DNA of 48,852 bases from Rhodothermales bacterium (GTDB taxonomy: Bacteria; Bacteroidota; Rhodothermia; Rhodothermales; Bin80): positions 1 to 48,852 of the forward strand of contig JANQES010000076.1 of assembly GCA_028278205.1 (NCBI GenBank), given 5' to 3'. The notes beneath the pieces are model-generated. The model was given only the letters and a program-made list of their open reading frames with translations. It searched no databases and was not told where the DNA came from. Made by a program: the position numbers and the translations under genes. Below, piece by piece: positions 1 through 9,199 of the stretch (its first letter is position 1; each line of letters starts with the position of its first letter).

Positions 1-331
1 TTCGAGTTTGTCCATAATGCCAGACAGCGTGGGCAGGCGTTATTACCCTCGCTTTTAGGGCTCTTACTGGCGACTCCCTGGAATCCATATTGAGCCAAAC
101 TTTTTACCCCAACATGGCTCATTAAATTTCCTGCGAGGAATTGTTTTTTACATTAAAGGCGAGAATGATTTAAAGCAAATTATGCCGGCTCTTGGAAGTA
201 CATAAGCAAGGGCAATAATCTAGTTAGCAAACCTATGAAGAAGGACTTTTTATCCAGGTGTCCAGACATACAAGCCCCCAAGCTTACGAAACATCTGGAC
301 CCACAAACCAGCATGTTTGGGGTAAGGCTTT
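1..331. other. Gene-free AT-richer left edge
   Basis: No credible reading frame is visible on either strand. The stretch is clearly more AT-rich than the rest of the window and is continuous in composition with the small gene at 332. A short inverted pair, TCCAGA near 260 and TCTGGA near 293, is the only structure I noticed. It may hold the promoter of the small gene, but I cannot point to a convincing box. Confidence 0.4.
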
Positions 332-595
332 ATGGAATCAACCAATGCGAGAACCGAGATCAAATACGTGGACCCTGAAGAAGAGGGTCGTCGAACCCGT
401 GTCGCAGAGTCATCCCCTGTTCTGCAACTTCCTATAACCTCAACCCGCCCAGCGATTTCTTATCGATCAAAGAAAGAGGTTTCGGAAGATGGTAGTCAAA
501 AAATCTCGCGTGAGTTTAAAGTGGGCTACTCCATCATTTTGTTATTGGTTGCCATTACATTTTGGTTGTTGAATCATGTTATGGAATGGATATAG
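332..595 (+). CDS. Small tail-anchored membrane protein, unknown function
   Basis: This 87-residue protein is not recognised. The first ~63 residues are hydrophilic and charged (acidic and arginine/lysine rich). A single hydrophobic segment near residues 65-84 (GYSIILLLVAITFWLL) is followed by only a few residues, which gives a C-tail-anchored layout with the charged part probably cytoplasmic. The ATG at 332 has only a weak GGTAAGG upstream, which is normal in Bacteroidota. The gene sits alone in AT-richer DNA at the window edge, so its true neighbours are unseen. The composition shift suggests acquired DNA. It could be chance coding, but the clean soluble-plus-TM organisation argues for a real gene. 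Confidence 0.5.
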   Translation: MESTNARTEIKYVDPEEEGRRTRVAESSPVLQLPITSTRPAISYRSKKEVSEDGSQKISREFKVGYSIILLLVAITFWLLNHVMEWI

Positions 596-876
596 GAGGG
601 ATTGTATTGTTCCTGCCCAAACACCGATGAAGTGTGTCTGAGTTTCGGGACGCATTCCCCCGAAGCAATTACACGTCAGCAGTTCAAGCATCGCCGGGTG
701 GCCAGTATTCCGGGTAATAATATGGGCAGAAGCAAAAAAACTGCAACCCAAGCGCCCATTCGCGGAGCGTCTCTTCGGGACACCCCTCGAACATATACTT
801 TTTATTGGCGCGGTGAAAATTCATGGGTTTGCTCTGTGATGGCGAACAGCCTCTAAGTCTGCGCTTTCCGCCATCG
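596..876. other. Gene-free gap
   Basis: This gap lies between the small membrane-protein gene and the convergent end of the amidohydrolase gene. A plus-strand frame opening with TTG at 602 follows an AGGAGG, but its translation has no protein-like features, so I do not call it. The gap holds no clear terminator. GC content rises to the window average towards 876. Confidence 0.4.
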
Positions 877-3800
877 CTATTGCCGCCCGCACGAGCACGT
901 CGGCGCGCGGAAGCCGAGTTCGGGGCCGCGCCAGACGAAAGCATCGCTGACCTCGTCTTTTTCCCAGAAAAACAGCGCGCGTTCTTGCGGATGGTTGCCG
1001 ATCTGGTTCATCGTCGCCGCGTCGAAGAGGCGTCCGTTGACCATCACCTGGGCCACGTGTTCGGTCTGATAGATGTCTTCGAGCGGGTTGCCGTCGAGGA
1101 CGACGAGGTCGGCGAGTTTGCCGGGTTGGAGCGAGCCGAGGTCGCCGTCGAGGCCGAGGTATTGGGCGCCGTGGAGCGTGGCGCTGCGGAGGGCCTGGTG
1201 CGGCGTCATCCCGCCCTGGGCGAACATCCACAACTCCCAGTGTGCGGCCAGCCCTTGCAACTGCCCGTGCGCGCCAATCTGCACGGTGTTGCCCTGATCG
1301 ACCAGCTTCTTGGTCTGCCGCGCCACTTCCACGTAATAGTAGTCGTCGTCCGGCGTCATCTGGCGGCGGCGCGAACGCTGATCGACGATGGCGCGGGGGA
1401 AGAACGTCAGCAGGCGCTCTTTCTCCCAGACGTTGGTGTGCTGGTACCAGTAATATTCGCCCGAGAGCCCGGCGTAGTTGACCACGAGCGTGGGCGTGTA
1501 GCCGACTTTGGTTTCGGCCCAGAGTTTCATCACGTCGTCGTAGAGCGGCGCCACGGGCAGGTTGTGCTCGATGCCGGTGTGCCCGTCGATGACCATCGTC
1601 ACGTTGTGGAAAAACGTCGAGCCGCCTTCGGGCACGACGAGCATTTCCAGTTCGCGGGCGGCTTTGAGCACCTGCTGGCGTTGCTCTCGGCGCGGCTGGT
1701 TATAACTCTTCACCGAAAACGCCCCGACGGCTTTCATCCGCCGCAGGTGCGAGCGCGCGTCGTCGAGGCTGTTGATCGTGGCTTTGAAGTCGCCGTCGGC
1801 GCCGTAGAGGATCGTGCCTGTCGAAAAAATCCTCGGCCCGACCATCTTGCCTGCTTTGACGAGTTCGGAGAGGGCGAAGACCGTGCTGGTGGTGGCCGAG
1901 GGGTCGTGCGCCGTGGTCACGCCGTAAGCCAGGTTGGCGTAGTAGGGCCAGTTTTGCTGCGGCCTCGGGCCGGTGCCGAAGTGGCTGGCGTGCGCGTGCG
2001 CGTCGATGAAGCCGGGGATGATGGTCTTGCCCTGCGCGTCGATCACCGTCGCCCCCGCCGGCACCGTTACAGCGCCCGCCGCGCCGATAGCTGCGATCCG
2101 GTTGCCTTCGACCACGAGCGTGCCGTTTTCGATCACCTCGTCGCCATTCATCGTGATGAGCCGCGCGCCGGTGAAAGCAATCGCGCCCGAGGGCACATCC
2201 GTCTGCACCGTCAGGCCGATGCGCGTGCCTACCGAGTCGGGCGGCGGAATGGCATCGGGTACGCCGTCTACGAAGGCGAAGCTGTTTTGCAGATCGCGCG
2301 TGAAGTATTCCGGGCCGATGAGCCAGTGGAGGCGCTGGCTGTCGGCAGACCAGTGCAGGTCGGTCCCGGCGTCGCGGGTGACTTGTTTGACGGGGATGGC
2401 CCTGGTGTCTTTGTTGAGGGTGATGGTGTTGCCGGTCTTCGGCAGCGGCGCGATGTAGGCGTTGAAGAGTTCGGTGAAGGCGATCCACTGCCCGTCGGGG
2501 CTGGGCACGACGTCGTTGACGTACTTGAGCTTGAAGTGTGTCCGCTCGTCGCCGCCGTCAAGGCGGACACTTTTGTATTCTTTGTTGAGTCCGCCGCCTG
2601 AGAGGAAATAGACGCGTTTGCCGCTGGCGTCGAAGCGCGGCGCGCGTCCGTTTTCCTGGATCAGGTGGGCCTCGCCGCCGCCGGCCTCCATCCAATACAA
2701 CCCGGTATCGGTGCCGTGGACGAAGCCCAGCAGCGACGTGCCCGAACTCCGGCGGTAGACGATCTTCGAGCCGTCGGGGCTGAAGCGCGGCGTGTGGTAG
2801 TAGCCGGGGCGTTCGGTCAGCTTGCGCGGCGTGCCGCCGTTGAGCCCGACGGCGTAGATCGCGCCGAGGTCGGCGTCGCTCCAGGTGGTGTAGACGACGG
2901 TCTGGCCGTCGGGGCTGAACGCCGGTTCGTGTTCGAAATGATCGGCGGCGGTCAGGCGCACCGGCGTGCCGTCGGGCAATTGTTTTTTCCAGAGATGGCC
3001 GATGGCGTTGAACACGAGCGTCTGCCCGTCCGGCGACGTGGCGGCCTGGCGGATCATCTTCGCCTCGAACGACGCCGGGCTGACCTCCTGCGCAAACCGC
3101 ACCGCCTCGGTGACGGTCTGCTCCACGTCGGCCTCAAACGGAATCTCCGTGAGCGCCCGCGTGGCAACGTCAATCGACCAGAGTTTGCCCTGCGCCCAGA
3201 AGACGAGGCGCCGGCTGTCGGGCGTCCAGTCAAAACCGGGGTAGACGCCGAAGATGGCCCAGGCTTCCTGCTGGTCGTGGCTGAGGCCGTCGAAGAGGGG
3301 GCGTTGGGCGCCGGTTTCGAGGTTGTAGAGGTAGAGCACCGTCTTGGTGCGCACGCGCCGGACGAACGCCACGTGCTTGCCGTCGGGCGAGGGTTGCGCC
3401 CGCGCTGCGCCGCCGGCGCCGGTGATGAGGTTCTTGATCTTGCCCGTCTCGCGGTCGAGCCGGCGGACGACGTAGATCTGGCCGTTGGGGTCTTTGTTGT
3501 ACTGGAACGTGCTGCCGCCGCTCATGTCTTCGCTGAAGTAGACGTAGCGCCCGTCTGGGCTCACGGCGATGTCGTTGCCCTGATCCTGCTGATCGTTTTT
3601 GCGTTTGGTAAGCTGGAGGCCGCTGCCGCCCGCGACGTGGTACATCCACACCTCGCCCGCGCCCAAAGACCGCGTGCTGGTGAAGTGTTTTCGCCCCAGC
3701 AGATACTGGCCGTCGGGCGTCCAGGCCGGACCGTTGAGCAGGCGGAAGGTCTCTTTGCTGACCTGTTTCTCGTCCGAACCGTCGCGTTTCATCGTCCAGA

Positions 3801-4149
3801 GGTTGTCGCCGCCGGCGCGGTCGCTGGTGAAGGCGATGCGCGTGCCGTCGGGGCTGAAGCGCGGCTGCACGTCGAAGGCCGGGCCGGAGGTCAGGCGCCG
3901 TGCTTTGCCGCCGGTGATGGGCAGCACGTAGAGATCGCCCAGCACGTCGAAGACGATTTCCTGGCCGTCGGGGCTGACGTCGAGGTTCATCCAGGTGCCC
4001 TCGGTCGTGGTGAACGAGACGGTTTTTGTGGGGCCGTGCGCCGCCGCCACGTCCCATTTTTTATCATCCTTCTTCGCCTCCTCTTGCGCGAACGCATCAG
4101 AGACCACGAACACCATCAACGTCAAGATCATCAGCCAACGAGCAGCCAT
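877..4149 (-). CDS. Secreted beta-propeller/amidohydrolase fusion protein
   Basis: The protein is 1090 residues. Residues 1-21 are a signal peptide (MAARWLMILTLMVFVVSDAF, then AQ). Residues ~45-640 carry many TolB/PD40-type propeller blades, recognisable by repeated SPDG and TPDG turns (near 59, 99, 145, 197, 254, 372, 412, 457 and 550). Residues ~650-1060 form an amidohydrolase-superfamily domain: an N-terminal beta sandwich (GARLITMNGDEVIENGTLVV), the metal-binding HAH at 718-720 after PGFID, and a closing KLADLVVLDGNPL segment. The family hydrolyses C-N bonds such as dipeptides or imides; the substrate here is unknown and the site is extracytoplasmic. The start at 4149 is chosen because GGAGAGG lies just upstream and the signal peptide begins there, although the frame stays open to 4362. 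The last residues, CSCGRQ, are cysteine-rich. Confidence 0.88.
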   Translation of the reverse strand: MAARWLMILTLMVFVVSDAFAQEEAKKDDKKWDVAAAHGPTKTVSFTTTEGTWMNLDVSPDGQEIVFDVLGDLYVLPITGGKARRLTSGPAFDVQPRFSPDGTRIAFTSDRAGGDNLWTMKRDGSDEKQVSKETFRLLNGPAWTPDGQYLLGRKHFTSTRSLGAGEVWMYHVAGGSGLQLTKRKNDQQDQGNDIAVSPDGRYVYFSEDMSGGSTFQYNKDPNGQIYVVRRLDRETGKIKNLITGAGGAARAQPSPDGKHVAFVRRVRTKTVLYLYNLETGAQRPLFDGLSHDQQEAWAIFGVYPGFDWTPDSRRLVFWAQGKLWSIDVATRALTEIPFEADVEQTVTEAVRFAQEVSPASFEAKMIRQAATSPDGQTLVFNAIGHLWKKQLPDGTPVRLTAADHFEHEPAFSPDGQTVVYTTWSDADLGAIYAVGLNGGTPRKLTERPGYYHTPRFSPDGSKIVYRRSSGTSLLGFVHGTDTGLYWMEAGGGEAHLIQENGRAPRFDASGKRVYFLSGGGLNKEYKSVRLDGGDERTHFKLKYVNDVVPSPDGQWIAFTELFNAYIAPLPKTGNTITLNKDTRAIPVKQVTRDAGTDLHWSADSQRLHWLIGPEYFTRDLQNSFAFVDGVPDAIPPPDSVGTRIGLTVQTDVPSGAIAFTGARLITMNGDEVIENGTLVVEGNRIAAIGAAGAVTVPAGATVIDAQGKTIIPGFIDAHAHASHFGTGPRPQQNWPYYANLAYGVTTAHDPSATTSTVFALSELVKAGKMVGPRIFSTGTILYGADGDFKATINSLDDARSHLRRMKAVGAFSVKSYNQPRREQRQQVLKAARELEMLVVPEGGSTFFHNVTMVIDGHTGIEHNLPVAPLYDDVMKLWAETKVGYTPTLVVNYAGLSGEYYWYQHTNVWEKERLLTFFPRAIVDQRSRRRQMTPDDDYYYVEVARQTKKLVDQGNTVQIGAHGQLQGLAAHWELWMFAQGGMTPHQALRSATLHGAQYLGLDGDLGSLQPGKLADLVVLDGNPLEDIYQTEHVAQVMVNGRLFDAATMNQIGNHPQERALFFWEKDEVSDAFVWRGPELGFRAPTCSCGRQ

Positions 4150-4184
4150 AACGTACCTCTCCGGGATTGCTTTTTCGGGTGGAT

Positions 4185-4316
4185 GATACCAAATCCAGTA
4201 GCTCCGTTGTGGTTTGATGCTGGTACTGCGTAGTTCGTATTGCGTAAGGGTGCCACAAAATACGCAATACGAAATACGTTCCCGGAAAAACGCAAGTGTG
4301 CTACCGGATTTAGTAT
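4185..4316. repeat. Heptamer-word hairpin element (TGCGTAT family, copy 1)
   Basis: Outer arms GATACCAAATCCAGTAGC (4185-4202) and GCTACCGGATTTAGTAT (4300-4316) are imperfect complements. Inside them, 4224-4247 is built of ~7-base words (TGCGTAG, TTCGTAT, TGCGTAA), and 4258-4280 is the complementary run (AATACGC, AATACGA, AATACG). GGGTGCC at 4248-4254 lies between the arms. The right-hand ~33 bases recur at 8805-8838. The element lies between the amidohydrolase start and the next gene's stop. Confidence 0.75.
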
Positions 4317-4373
4317 GAAGTGCAGGATAACCGGGCGGGAGCAAGGTACCACTTCTTCCCAAAAATCACGATG

Positions 4374-4410
4374 AAAAAAAGCCCGGCCCCCTCACACGAG
4401 AGAGCCGGGC
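4374..4410 (-). terminator. Rho-independent terminator of the DUF11-repeat gene
   Basis: Read on the minus strand, GCCCGGC (4410-4404) and GCCGGGC (4387-4381) form a stem that is followed by seven Ts (4380-4374). It lies 46 bases past the stop of the gene ending at 4456. Confidence 0.85.
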
Positions 4411-4455
4411 TTCCCATTTCCCCATTTCTAAAAATCTACCAGGATTTTTAGAACA

Positions 4456-6657
4456 TTACTTCATGAGTATGATCCGCTGCGTCTGGACGATGCTGCCGGC
4501 TTCCATCCGCACCAGATAAGTGCCCGTGGGCAGGTGGCTGGCCTCGAAGCGGACCTCGTGGACACCCGCAGGCATCGCTCCGTCAACCAGCGTCGCCACC
4601 GTGCGGCCGAGCAGGTCGTAGACCTTGATCGACACGTCGGCGGCCTCGGTGAGGCTGAAGGGAATCAGCGTCGTCGGGTTGAACGGGTTGGGATAGTTCA
4701 CACCCAACACCGTCTGCGTCCCGTCGAGCACCCGCGCGGCATTCTCGCCCGACGAGAACGTGGCGTCGTCGCTGTTGTTGTCGAGCGCCGGGTCGTCGAA
4801 GAGGTTGAAGAAGTCGCTCGGATCGGGCAGGCTCGACGACGTGATCGTGGCCGTGTTGGTCACGTCACCCACGCACGCGTCGGTGATGTCCGCGACGATC
4901 TCAAGGGTGACTTTTTCGCCGACTTTGAGGGCGCCGATGGTCCAGACCCAGGTGTCCGGATCGTAGGCGCCGCGGTCGGCGGTGGAGCTGACGTAGGTCA
5001 GGCAGTCGGGCAGATGATCGGTCACTTCGACCTTGGCCGTCGATTGCGGGCCGAGGTTTTCGACCATGATGGTGTAGGTGGCCGTGGAGCCTTCGACCGT
5101 GACGTCTTTGGTCAGCGAGAGGTCGGCGGTGGCGCGGTCGCCGCGGCTGATGATGCCGCCGGGGCCGCCGCCGGGCACGAAGTCAGGCACGGCGCGGGGG
5201 CCGGCGGTGGCCGCTGCGAAGTCATCGCCTTCGCCGTCACCGGGATCAGAGTCGGGGTCAGGCAGGCTGGCGGCGGTGACCTCGGCAGTGTTGAGCAGGC
5301 TGCCGCCCTGCGGCACGCTCACCGTGACGCTCATCGTGGCCGAGTCGCCGTCGTCGATGGAGCCTACCGCCCAGGTTATCGTCGAGCCCGCCACGACGGG
5401 GGTGCCCTGGCTCGTTGTGATGCCCAGCACCGTCATGTCGGGCGAGAGTTCGTCGGTGACGACGACGCCGTCCACGTCGCTGGGGCCTTCGTTGGAGACC
5501 GTGACCAGGAAGCTGGCCGTGGCGGTGCCGTTGTTGTTCTCGAATTCCGTGACCAGCTTTTCGACTTCGAGGTCAGCAGCCTCGGCGTTGAGCGAGGCCG
5601 AGTCCCGGTTGTTGCCGGTGTCCGGATCGGGCAGGTTCGAGAACGCGATGTTGGCCGTGTTGGTGATGCCTGCCGTGGTAAGCACCTCGGCCCTGATCGT
5701 CAACGTCTCGGTCTGGCCGACCGTCAGGGAGCCGACCTGCCAGATGCCGGTGCTGGGGTTGTAGCTGCCCTGCGTCGTGGTGGAAGCCTGGTAGCTTGTG
5801 CCTGACGGGAGACGGTCTTCGACGCGAACGCTGGCGACGCCGCCGCCCTCGAGATGGGTGATATCGATGGTGAAGGTGACGGAGTCCCCGATGGCTGGCG
5901 TGTCGTTATCGACGGTCTTGTCGATGGCCAGATCGGCTTGTCCAACTGAAGCGACCGATACGTTGTCTATCTGGAATTGGCCCGGCCCGGTGAAGGGTTC
6001 CGGGATGAACCAATCGAAACAGACCCGGCGCCCGCCGGGGCCAGCCGCACTCAAATCGACAGATCCTTGCAGGGAGCCGGTGTCTAAGACGGTAGTCCCT
6101 GCCCCAGCGGTGAGGAGAGTTTCACTAAGCAAGGCGCCGCCGCCGCCGGAGGGTTCGACGGTGACGTCGAAGGTGCGGTCGAGCGTGGCGCCGAAGGTCA
6201 TGTCCCATGCGCCGCGATAGTCAAAGTTCAGCAGCGCACCGGACGGAAGCGTGACGTCCTGGCAGAGACGGATGGTGCCGGGTCCGCCCCCGTCGAAGTC
6301 GGTAAACGCCACCTTGCTGCCCTGGGTCGGGGACGTGGCGAAAAAGCCGAAGCCGCAGGAAGCGCCGGCTGACAGGGTAACGATGGGCGTGCAGAACAGC
6401 CCGATGGGGTTCACGACGACCCACCCGCTCGGGGGGACAAAATCAGCGTCTACCTCGAAACTGCAATTGACGAAGGGGTTGCCGGGAACCGTCGTGCAAT
6501 CTGGGGCTGGCAGCGCGGACAGCACCGGGTTGTCGTCAGCGGCTTGAAGCGTGCCCTCGTAGGGCGGTGTTTGGGCCTGGGAGGGCATCGCAATCATCAG
6601 CGTGAACACCAGCGTCAGGCCGATGGCAAAGCCGCGATGGATTAGCGTGTGATTCAT
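4456..6657 (-). CDS. Secreted DUF11-repeat protein with T9SS type A sorting domain
   Basis: The protein is 733 residues. It opens with a signal peptide (MNHTLIHRGFAIGLTLVFTL, cleavage near AMPSQAQ). A jelly-roll-like region with CFDWFIPEPFTGPGQFQIDN motifs follows. Three DUF11-type repeats come next, each with a DxLP or DEL(S/P) element, a W.(V/I)G(S/A)L core and a TNTA ending. The last ~80 residues are a T9SS sorting domain, with YPNPFNP, a VYDLLGR turn, an LPTGTYLVRM strand and a terminal RIILMK. The family is exported by the type IX system and kept at or released from the surface; an adhesive or structural role is an inference. The start at 6657 is preceded by GGAG. The gene appears monocistronic and ends at the terminator at 4374-4410. 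Confidence 0.88.
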   Translation of the reverse strand: MNHTLIHRGFAIGLTLVFTLMIAMPSQAQTPPYEGTLQAADDNPVLSALPAPDCTTVPGNPFVNCSFEVDADFVPPSGWVVVNPIGLFCTPIVTLSAGASCGFGFFATSPTQGSKVAFTDFDGGGPGTIRLCQDVTLPSGALLNFDYRGAWDMTFGATLDRTFDVTVEPSGGGGALLSETLLTAGAGTTVLDTGSLQGSVDLSAAGPGGRRVCFDWFIPEPFTGPGQFQIDNVSVASVGQADLAIDKTVDNDTPAIGDSVTFTIDITHLEGGGVASVRVEDRLPSGTSYQASTTTQGSYNPSTGIWQVGSLTVGQTETLTIRAEVLTTAGITNTANIAFSNLPDPDTGNNRDSASLNAEAADLEVEKLVTEFENNNGTATASFLVTVSNEGPSDVDGVVVTDELSPDMTVLGITTSQGTPVVAGSTITWAVGSIDDGDSATMSVTVSVPQGGSLLNTAEVTAASLPDPDSDPGDGEGDDFAAATAGPRAVPDFVPGGGPGGIISRGDRATADLSLTKDVTVEGSTATYTIMVENLGPQSTAKVEVTDHLPDCLTYVSSTADRGAYDPDTWVWTIGALKVGEKVTLEIVADITDACVGDVTNTATITSSSLPDPSDFFNLFDDPALDNNSDDATFSSGENAARVLDGTQTVLGVNYPNPFNPTTLIPFSLTEAADVSIKVYDLLGRTVATLVDGAMPAGVHEVRFEASHLPTGTYLVRMEAGSIVQTQRIILMK

Positions 6658-6807
6658 AGGGATCTCCAGAAGAGTGAATGAGGGGGGCACCAGGTGTGAA
6701 TATGTTGTGACAGGATTTAATAAATATAGATGGGAATTGCAAGTCAAGTTCAAAGGGAGAGCGGGCTTGATGGGCGTAATTTTCGCGAATAGACCCCTAT
6801 CATCCGC

Positions 6808-8694
6808 TTACAGGCGCATGGCTTCGCGCCGTTCATACTGAGCCATATTTCGTTGCAATCTCTGTAACGTTTGGTTAGATACTTTGCTCTGTCTGGCGTG
6901 GATGATCAATTGTCGTTGCCAGGCTACGGCATCGTCGAAGCGGCCTACCTCGGCCATGGCCATGGCGATGGTTTCGCCATGCTGCAATAAGCGCGTGGCC
7001 TGATAGACCTGCTGAGAGAGTTGCAGCGCCCGCGCGCCGTCGCGGACGGAGGCGTTCGGGCTGGTGGCAAGCAGCCGCGCCAGGGCATGCGCCAGGGCCG
7101 CGTCGTTGGGCAGCGTCTGGAGGCTTGCTTCGAGGGCGCCCAGCGCGGCATCGTGCATACCGCCGGCGATCAAGGCTTCTGCCTGGCCGAGGTGCGCGCC
7201 GGCGTGGTCGGGTTGATGCGTGAGGGCCTCGGCATAATGCTTTGCCGCCTCGGCATACCGTCGGTTCATGGCCAGGGCGTCGGCCAGGTTGACGTGCGCC
7301 TCAACAAAATCCGGCCTCATCTCGACGATCTGTTTATAGACCGCTATCGCCTCGTCGGGGAGGTTCTGTTGTTGCAAGACCGTGGCGAGCACGAAGCGCA
7401 GCGCGGCTTCGCGTTCCGGCGGCATCGGCGTCGCGAGCGCTGTTTCCAGCGTCTGCCGGGCCTCCCCGGCGCGGTCTTGTTCGAGGAGCCAGGCCGCGCG
7501 TTGGGCGTGGGCTTCGCCGTGCGTCGGATCGGTAGCCAGGAGGGTGTCTAGCGTTGCCAGCGCCAGCGCCGCCTCGCCGCTCGTTTTCAGGACGATGGCT
7601 TTTCGGAGGCGCGCTTCTGTGTCTTCCGGATCCGTCGCGAGCACCCGGTCGAAATGAAACGAGGCTTCGCCGAGACGGCCCAGGCGGCTCAACGCTGTGG
7701 CTAAGTTAAAGTGCGCGTCCCGGTAGTCAGGATCCAGTTCGATGGCTTTGCGCAGGTAAACCATCGCCTCTTCATCGGCCTGGCGCTGCCCCAGAAACAC
7801 CCCCAGTTTATACTGCGCGAGCGCGCTTTGCGGGTCGATTTCTACGGCTTTGCGATAGGCCCCCAGCGCCCGTTCAACGTTGCCGGCCTTGCTGGCCTCG
7901 TCGCCTGCGATGATGTAAGCCCTTGCGCCCTCGATGAACCGGGCGAGGTCGTCCATGAGCGGATCGGTGAAGCGTACCGGCGTCGTGCCCGCCTTCGCCA
8001 GTTGGGCCCGGGCAGCGTCCAGATCGCCCACCTGCCGGTACGCCTGTCCGAGCAGGTGATACACCGACGACGCTTCAGGCTGAAAGTCCAGCGCGCGTTG
8101 ATACTGGTCGATGGCCTCTTCGAAGGCGCGCTCTGTGGCAGCGATCCGGCCCAGGTTGAACAAGGCCGTCGCGTTCTGCGCATCGCCGGCCAGGGCGCGT
8201 TCGAAGAGTCGCCGCGCCGCCGCCGTGCTGTCTTGTTCGAAGGCAATCTCGCCCAGGCGCAGCAGCACCGGCACGTCGTCTGGGTTTAGCGACAGGGTTT
8301 GCTCAAGATAGGCCGCGGCTTCGTCGAGCCGGCTCGCGCGCTGCGTGATCACGCCCAGATAATAAGGCCAGCGCCCGTCCTTCGGCTGGAGCGTCCGGGC
8401 ATTTTGAAAACAGGCTTCGGCGGCTTCGTTCAGGCCGTGCGCCAGGTAATGCTGGCCCATTTCGCCCAACGCCGCTCCCAACGTCGCCGGCTCCGGCAGC
8501 GTTTGCGTCATCAGCGAATCGAGCCCCCGGCGGGCTACGCGTAGCTGTTCCTGGACGAGGGGTTCATAGTTTTCGAGGAGGGGTTCGGGAATCGAAACGA
8601 GCGCCACCGGAGGCCCGGCGGGAGGCGTTTCAGAACGGCACCCCAGGGCGCCCAGCGTCAACAAAAGCAGGAGGGATAGCGAAAGACTACGCAT
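6808..8694 (-). CDS. TPR-repeat lipoprotein
   Basis: The protein is 628 residues. The N-terminus is a lipoprotein signal with lipobox LGALGC, so Cys19 is probably lipidated. From ~residue 65 to the end there are at least a dozen tetratricopeptide repeats, recognisable by A.(Y/F)NLG, A.....A(L/I)..DP and EAI..Y patterns, giving an extended superhelical scaffold facing the periplasm or outer surface. TPR proteins mediate protein-protein contacts; the partner cannot be read from sequence. The minus-strand neighbours are a small membrane protein and fabF, separated by a repeat element at 8711-8838, so it is probably its own transcription unit. No enzymatic domain is fused to it. Confidence 0.85.
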   Translation of the reverse strand: MRSLSLSLLLLLTLGALGCRSETPPAGPPVALVSIPEPLLENYEPLVQEQLRVARRGLDSLMTQTLPEPATLGAALGEMGQHYLAHGLNEAAEACFQNARTLQPKDGRWPYYLGVITQRASRLDEAAAYLEQTLSLNPDDVPVLLRLGEIAFEQDSTAAARRLFERALAGDAQNATALFNLGRIAATERAFEEAIDQYQRALDFQPEASSVYHLLGQAYRQVGDLDAARAQLAKAGTTPVRFTDPLMDDLARFIEGARAYIIAGDEASKAGNVERALGAYRKAVEIDPQSALAQYKLGVFLGQRQADEEAMVYLRKAIELDPDYRDAHFNLATALSRLGRLGEASFHFDRVLATDPEDTEARLRKAIVLKTSGEAALALATLDTLLATDPTHGEAHAQRAAWLLEQDRAGEARQTLETALATPMPPEREAALRFVLATVLQQQNLPDEAIAVYKQIVEMRPDFVEAHVNLADALAMNRRYAEAAKHYAEALTHQPDHAGAHLGQAEALIAGGMHDAALGALEASLQTLPNDAALAHALARLLATSPNASVRDGARALQLSQQVYQATRLLQHGETIAMAMAEVGRFDDAVAWQRQLIIHARQSKVSNQTLQRLQRNMAQYERREAMRL

Positions 8695-8710
8695 GGCGGG
8701 TCAACCAGAG

Positions 8711-8838
8711 CATAGTGCGTACTTCGTATTGCGACACGAGCGAAGCGACTGACGAAGTAAAGGGTGCCTTTCAATACGCAGTACGCAATACGAAGTACAT
8801 CATTGGAAAACGCAAGCGTGCTACCCGAATTGGTATCA
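8711..8838. repeat. Heptamer-word hairpin element (TGCGTAT family, copy 2)
   Basis: The left run AGTGCGTACTTCGTATTGCG (8714-8733) is complementary to the right run of 7-base words CAATACG, CAGTACG, CAATACG, AAGTAC (8773-8798). GGGTGCC at 8762-8768 precedes the right arm. The end, from GGAAAACGCAAGCGTGCTAC to GGTATCA (8805-8838), matches the end of the 4185-4316 copy. Its last three bases are the complement of the TGA stop of the small membrane-protein gene at 8836. Confidence 0.75.
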
Positions 8839-9147
8839 CTCCGGCCATACGCGCCCTTCATAGCGGCCATGGCGCAGGTAATGGGTGCGTGCTCCGTAGA
8901 TGCCCAACTCCCCGTTGCGCCCGAAATGCCAGTTGTTGGCGACGTTCGGATACCTATCCCAATAGGCTTCGGCCTGACGACGCACCTCTGCAATATCCAT
9001 TTCAGGCATCCGGCTCACCGTCATCAGGTACGCGCGTTTACCGGCGAGTCCCCGATCGAGCAGCGATGATGTGAAAGCCCCATAGCCATAGGCGCCGAGG
9101 CTGAGGAGGAAGAGCACGAAGAGGGCCTGTCGAATACGGTCTGCCAT
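8836..9147 (-). CDS. Small membrane-anchored protein, unknown function
   Basis: This 103-residue protein is not recognised. An N-terminal hydrophobic segment near residues 7-24 (ALFVLFLLSLGAYGYGAF) is followed by a soluble region with conserved-looking aromatic content (AEAYWDRYPNVANNWHFG, then LRHGRYEGRVWPE), so it is probably an exported domain held by an N-terminal anchor. The frame is open back into fabF. I chose ATG 9147, 52 bases after the fabF stop, because the upstream translation is a fabF shadow. Its position suggests co-transcription with acpP-fabF, but no functional link is evident. Its stop codon overlaps the repeat element at 8711-8838. Confidence 0.6.
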   Translation of the reverse strand: MADRIRQALFVLFLLSLGAYGYGAFTSSLLDRGLAGKRAYLMTVSRMPEMDIAEVRRQAEAYWDRYPNVANNWHFGRNGELGIYGARTHYLRHGRYEGRVWPE

Positions 9148-9199
9148 CACGCTCTGAGCGATTCGTTGCGGTACAGCATTAACGATTTCCGCCAGGGAA

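Noticed and set aside
602..856. TTG-started frame after AGGAGG near the left edge
   Set aside because: The ribosome-like site is tempting, but the 84-residue translation has no protein-like periodicity and overlaps the convergent gene region.
823..2601. Long plus-strand open frame (592 codons) opposite the amidohydrolase gene
   Set aside because: It is a shadow caused by GC-rich codon use on the other strand. Its translation is low-complexity (Val/Arg/Asp/Gly runs) with no domain, while the minus strand has clear propeller and HAH motifs.
2665..4233. Second long plus-strand frame opposite the same gene
   Set aside because: Same reason: antisense shadow of the propeller-coding strand.
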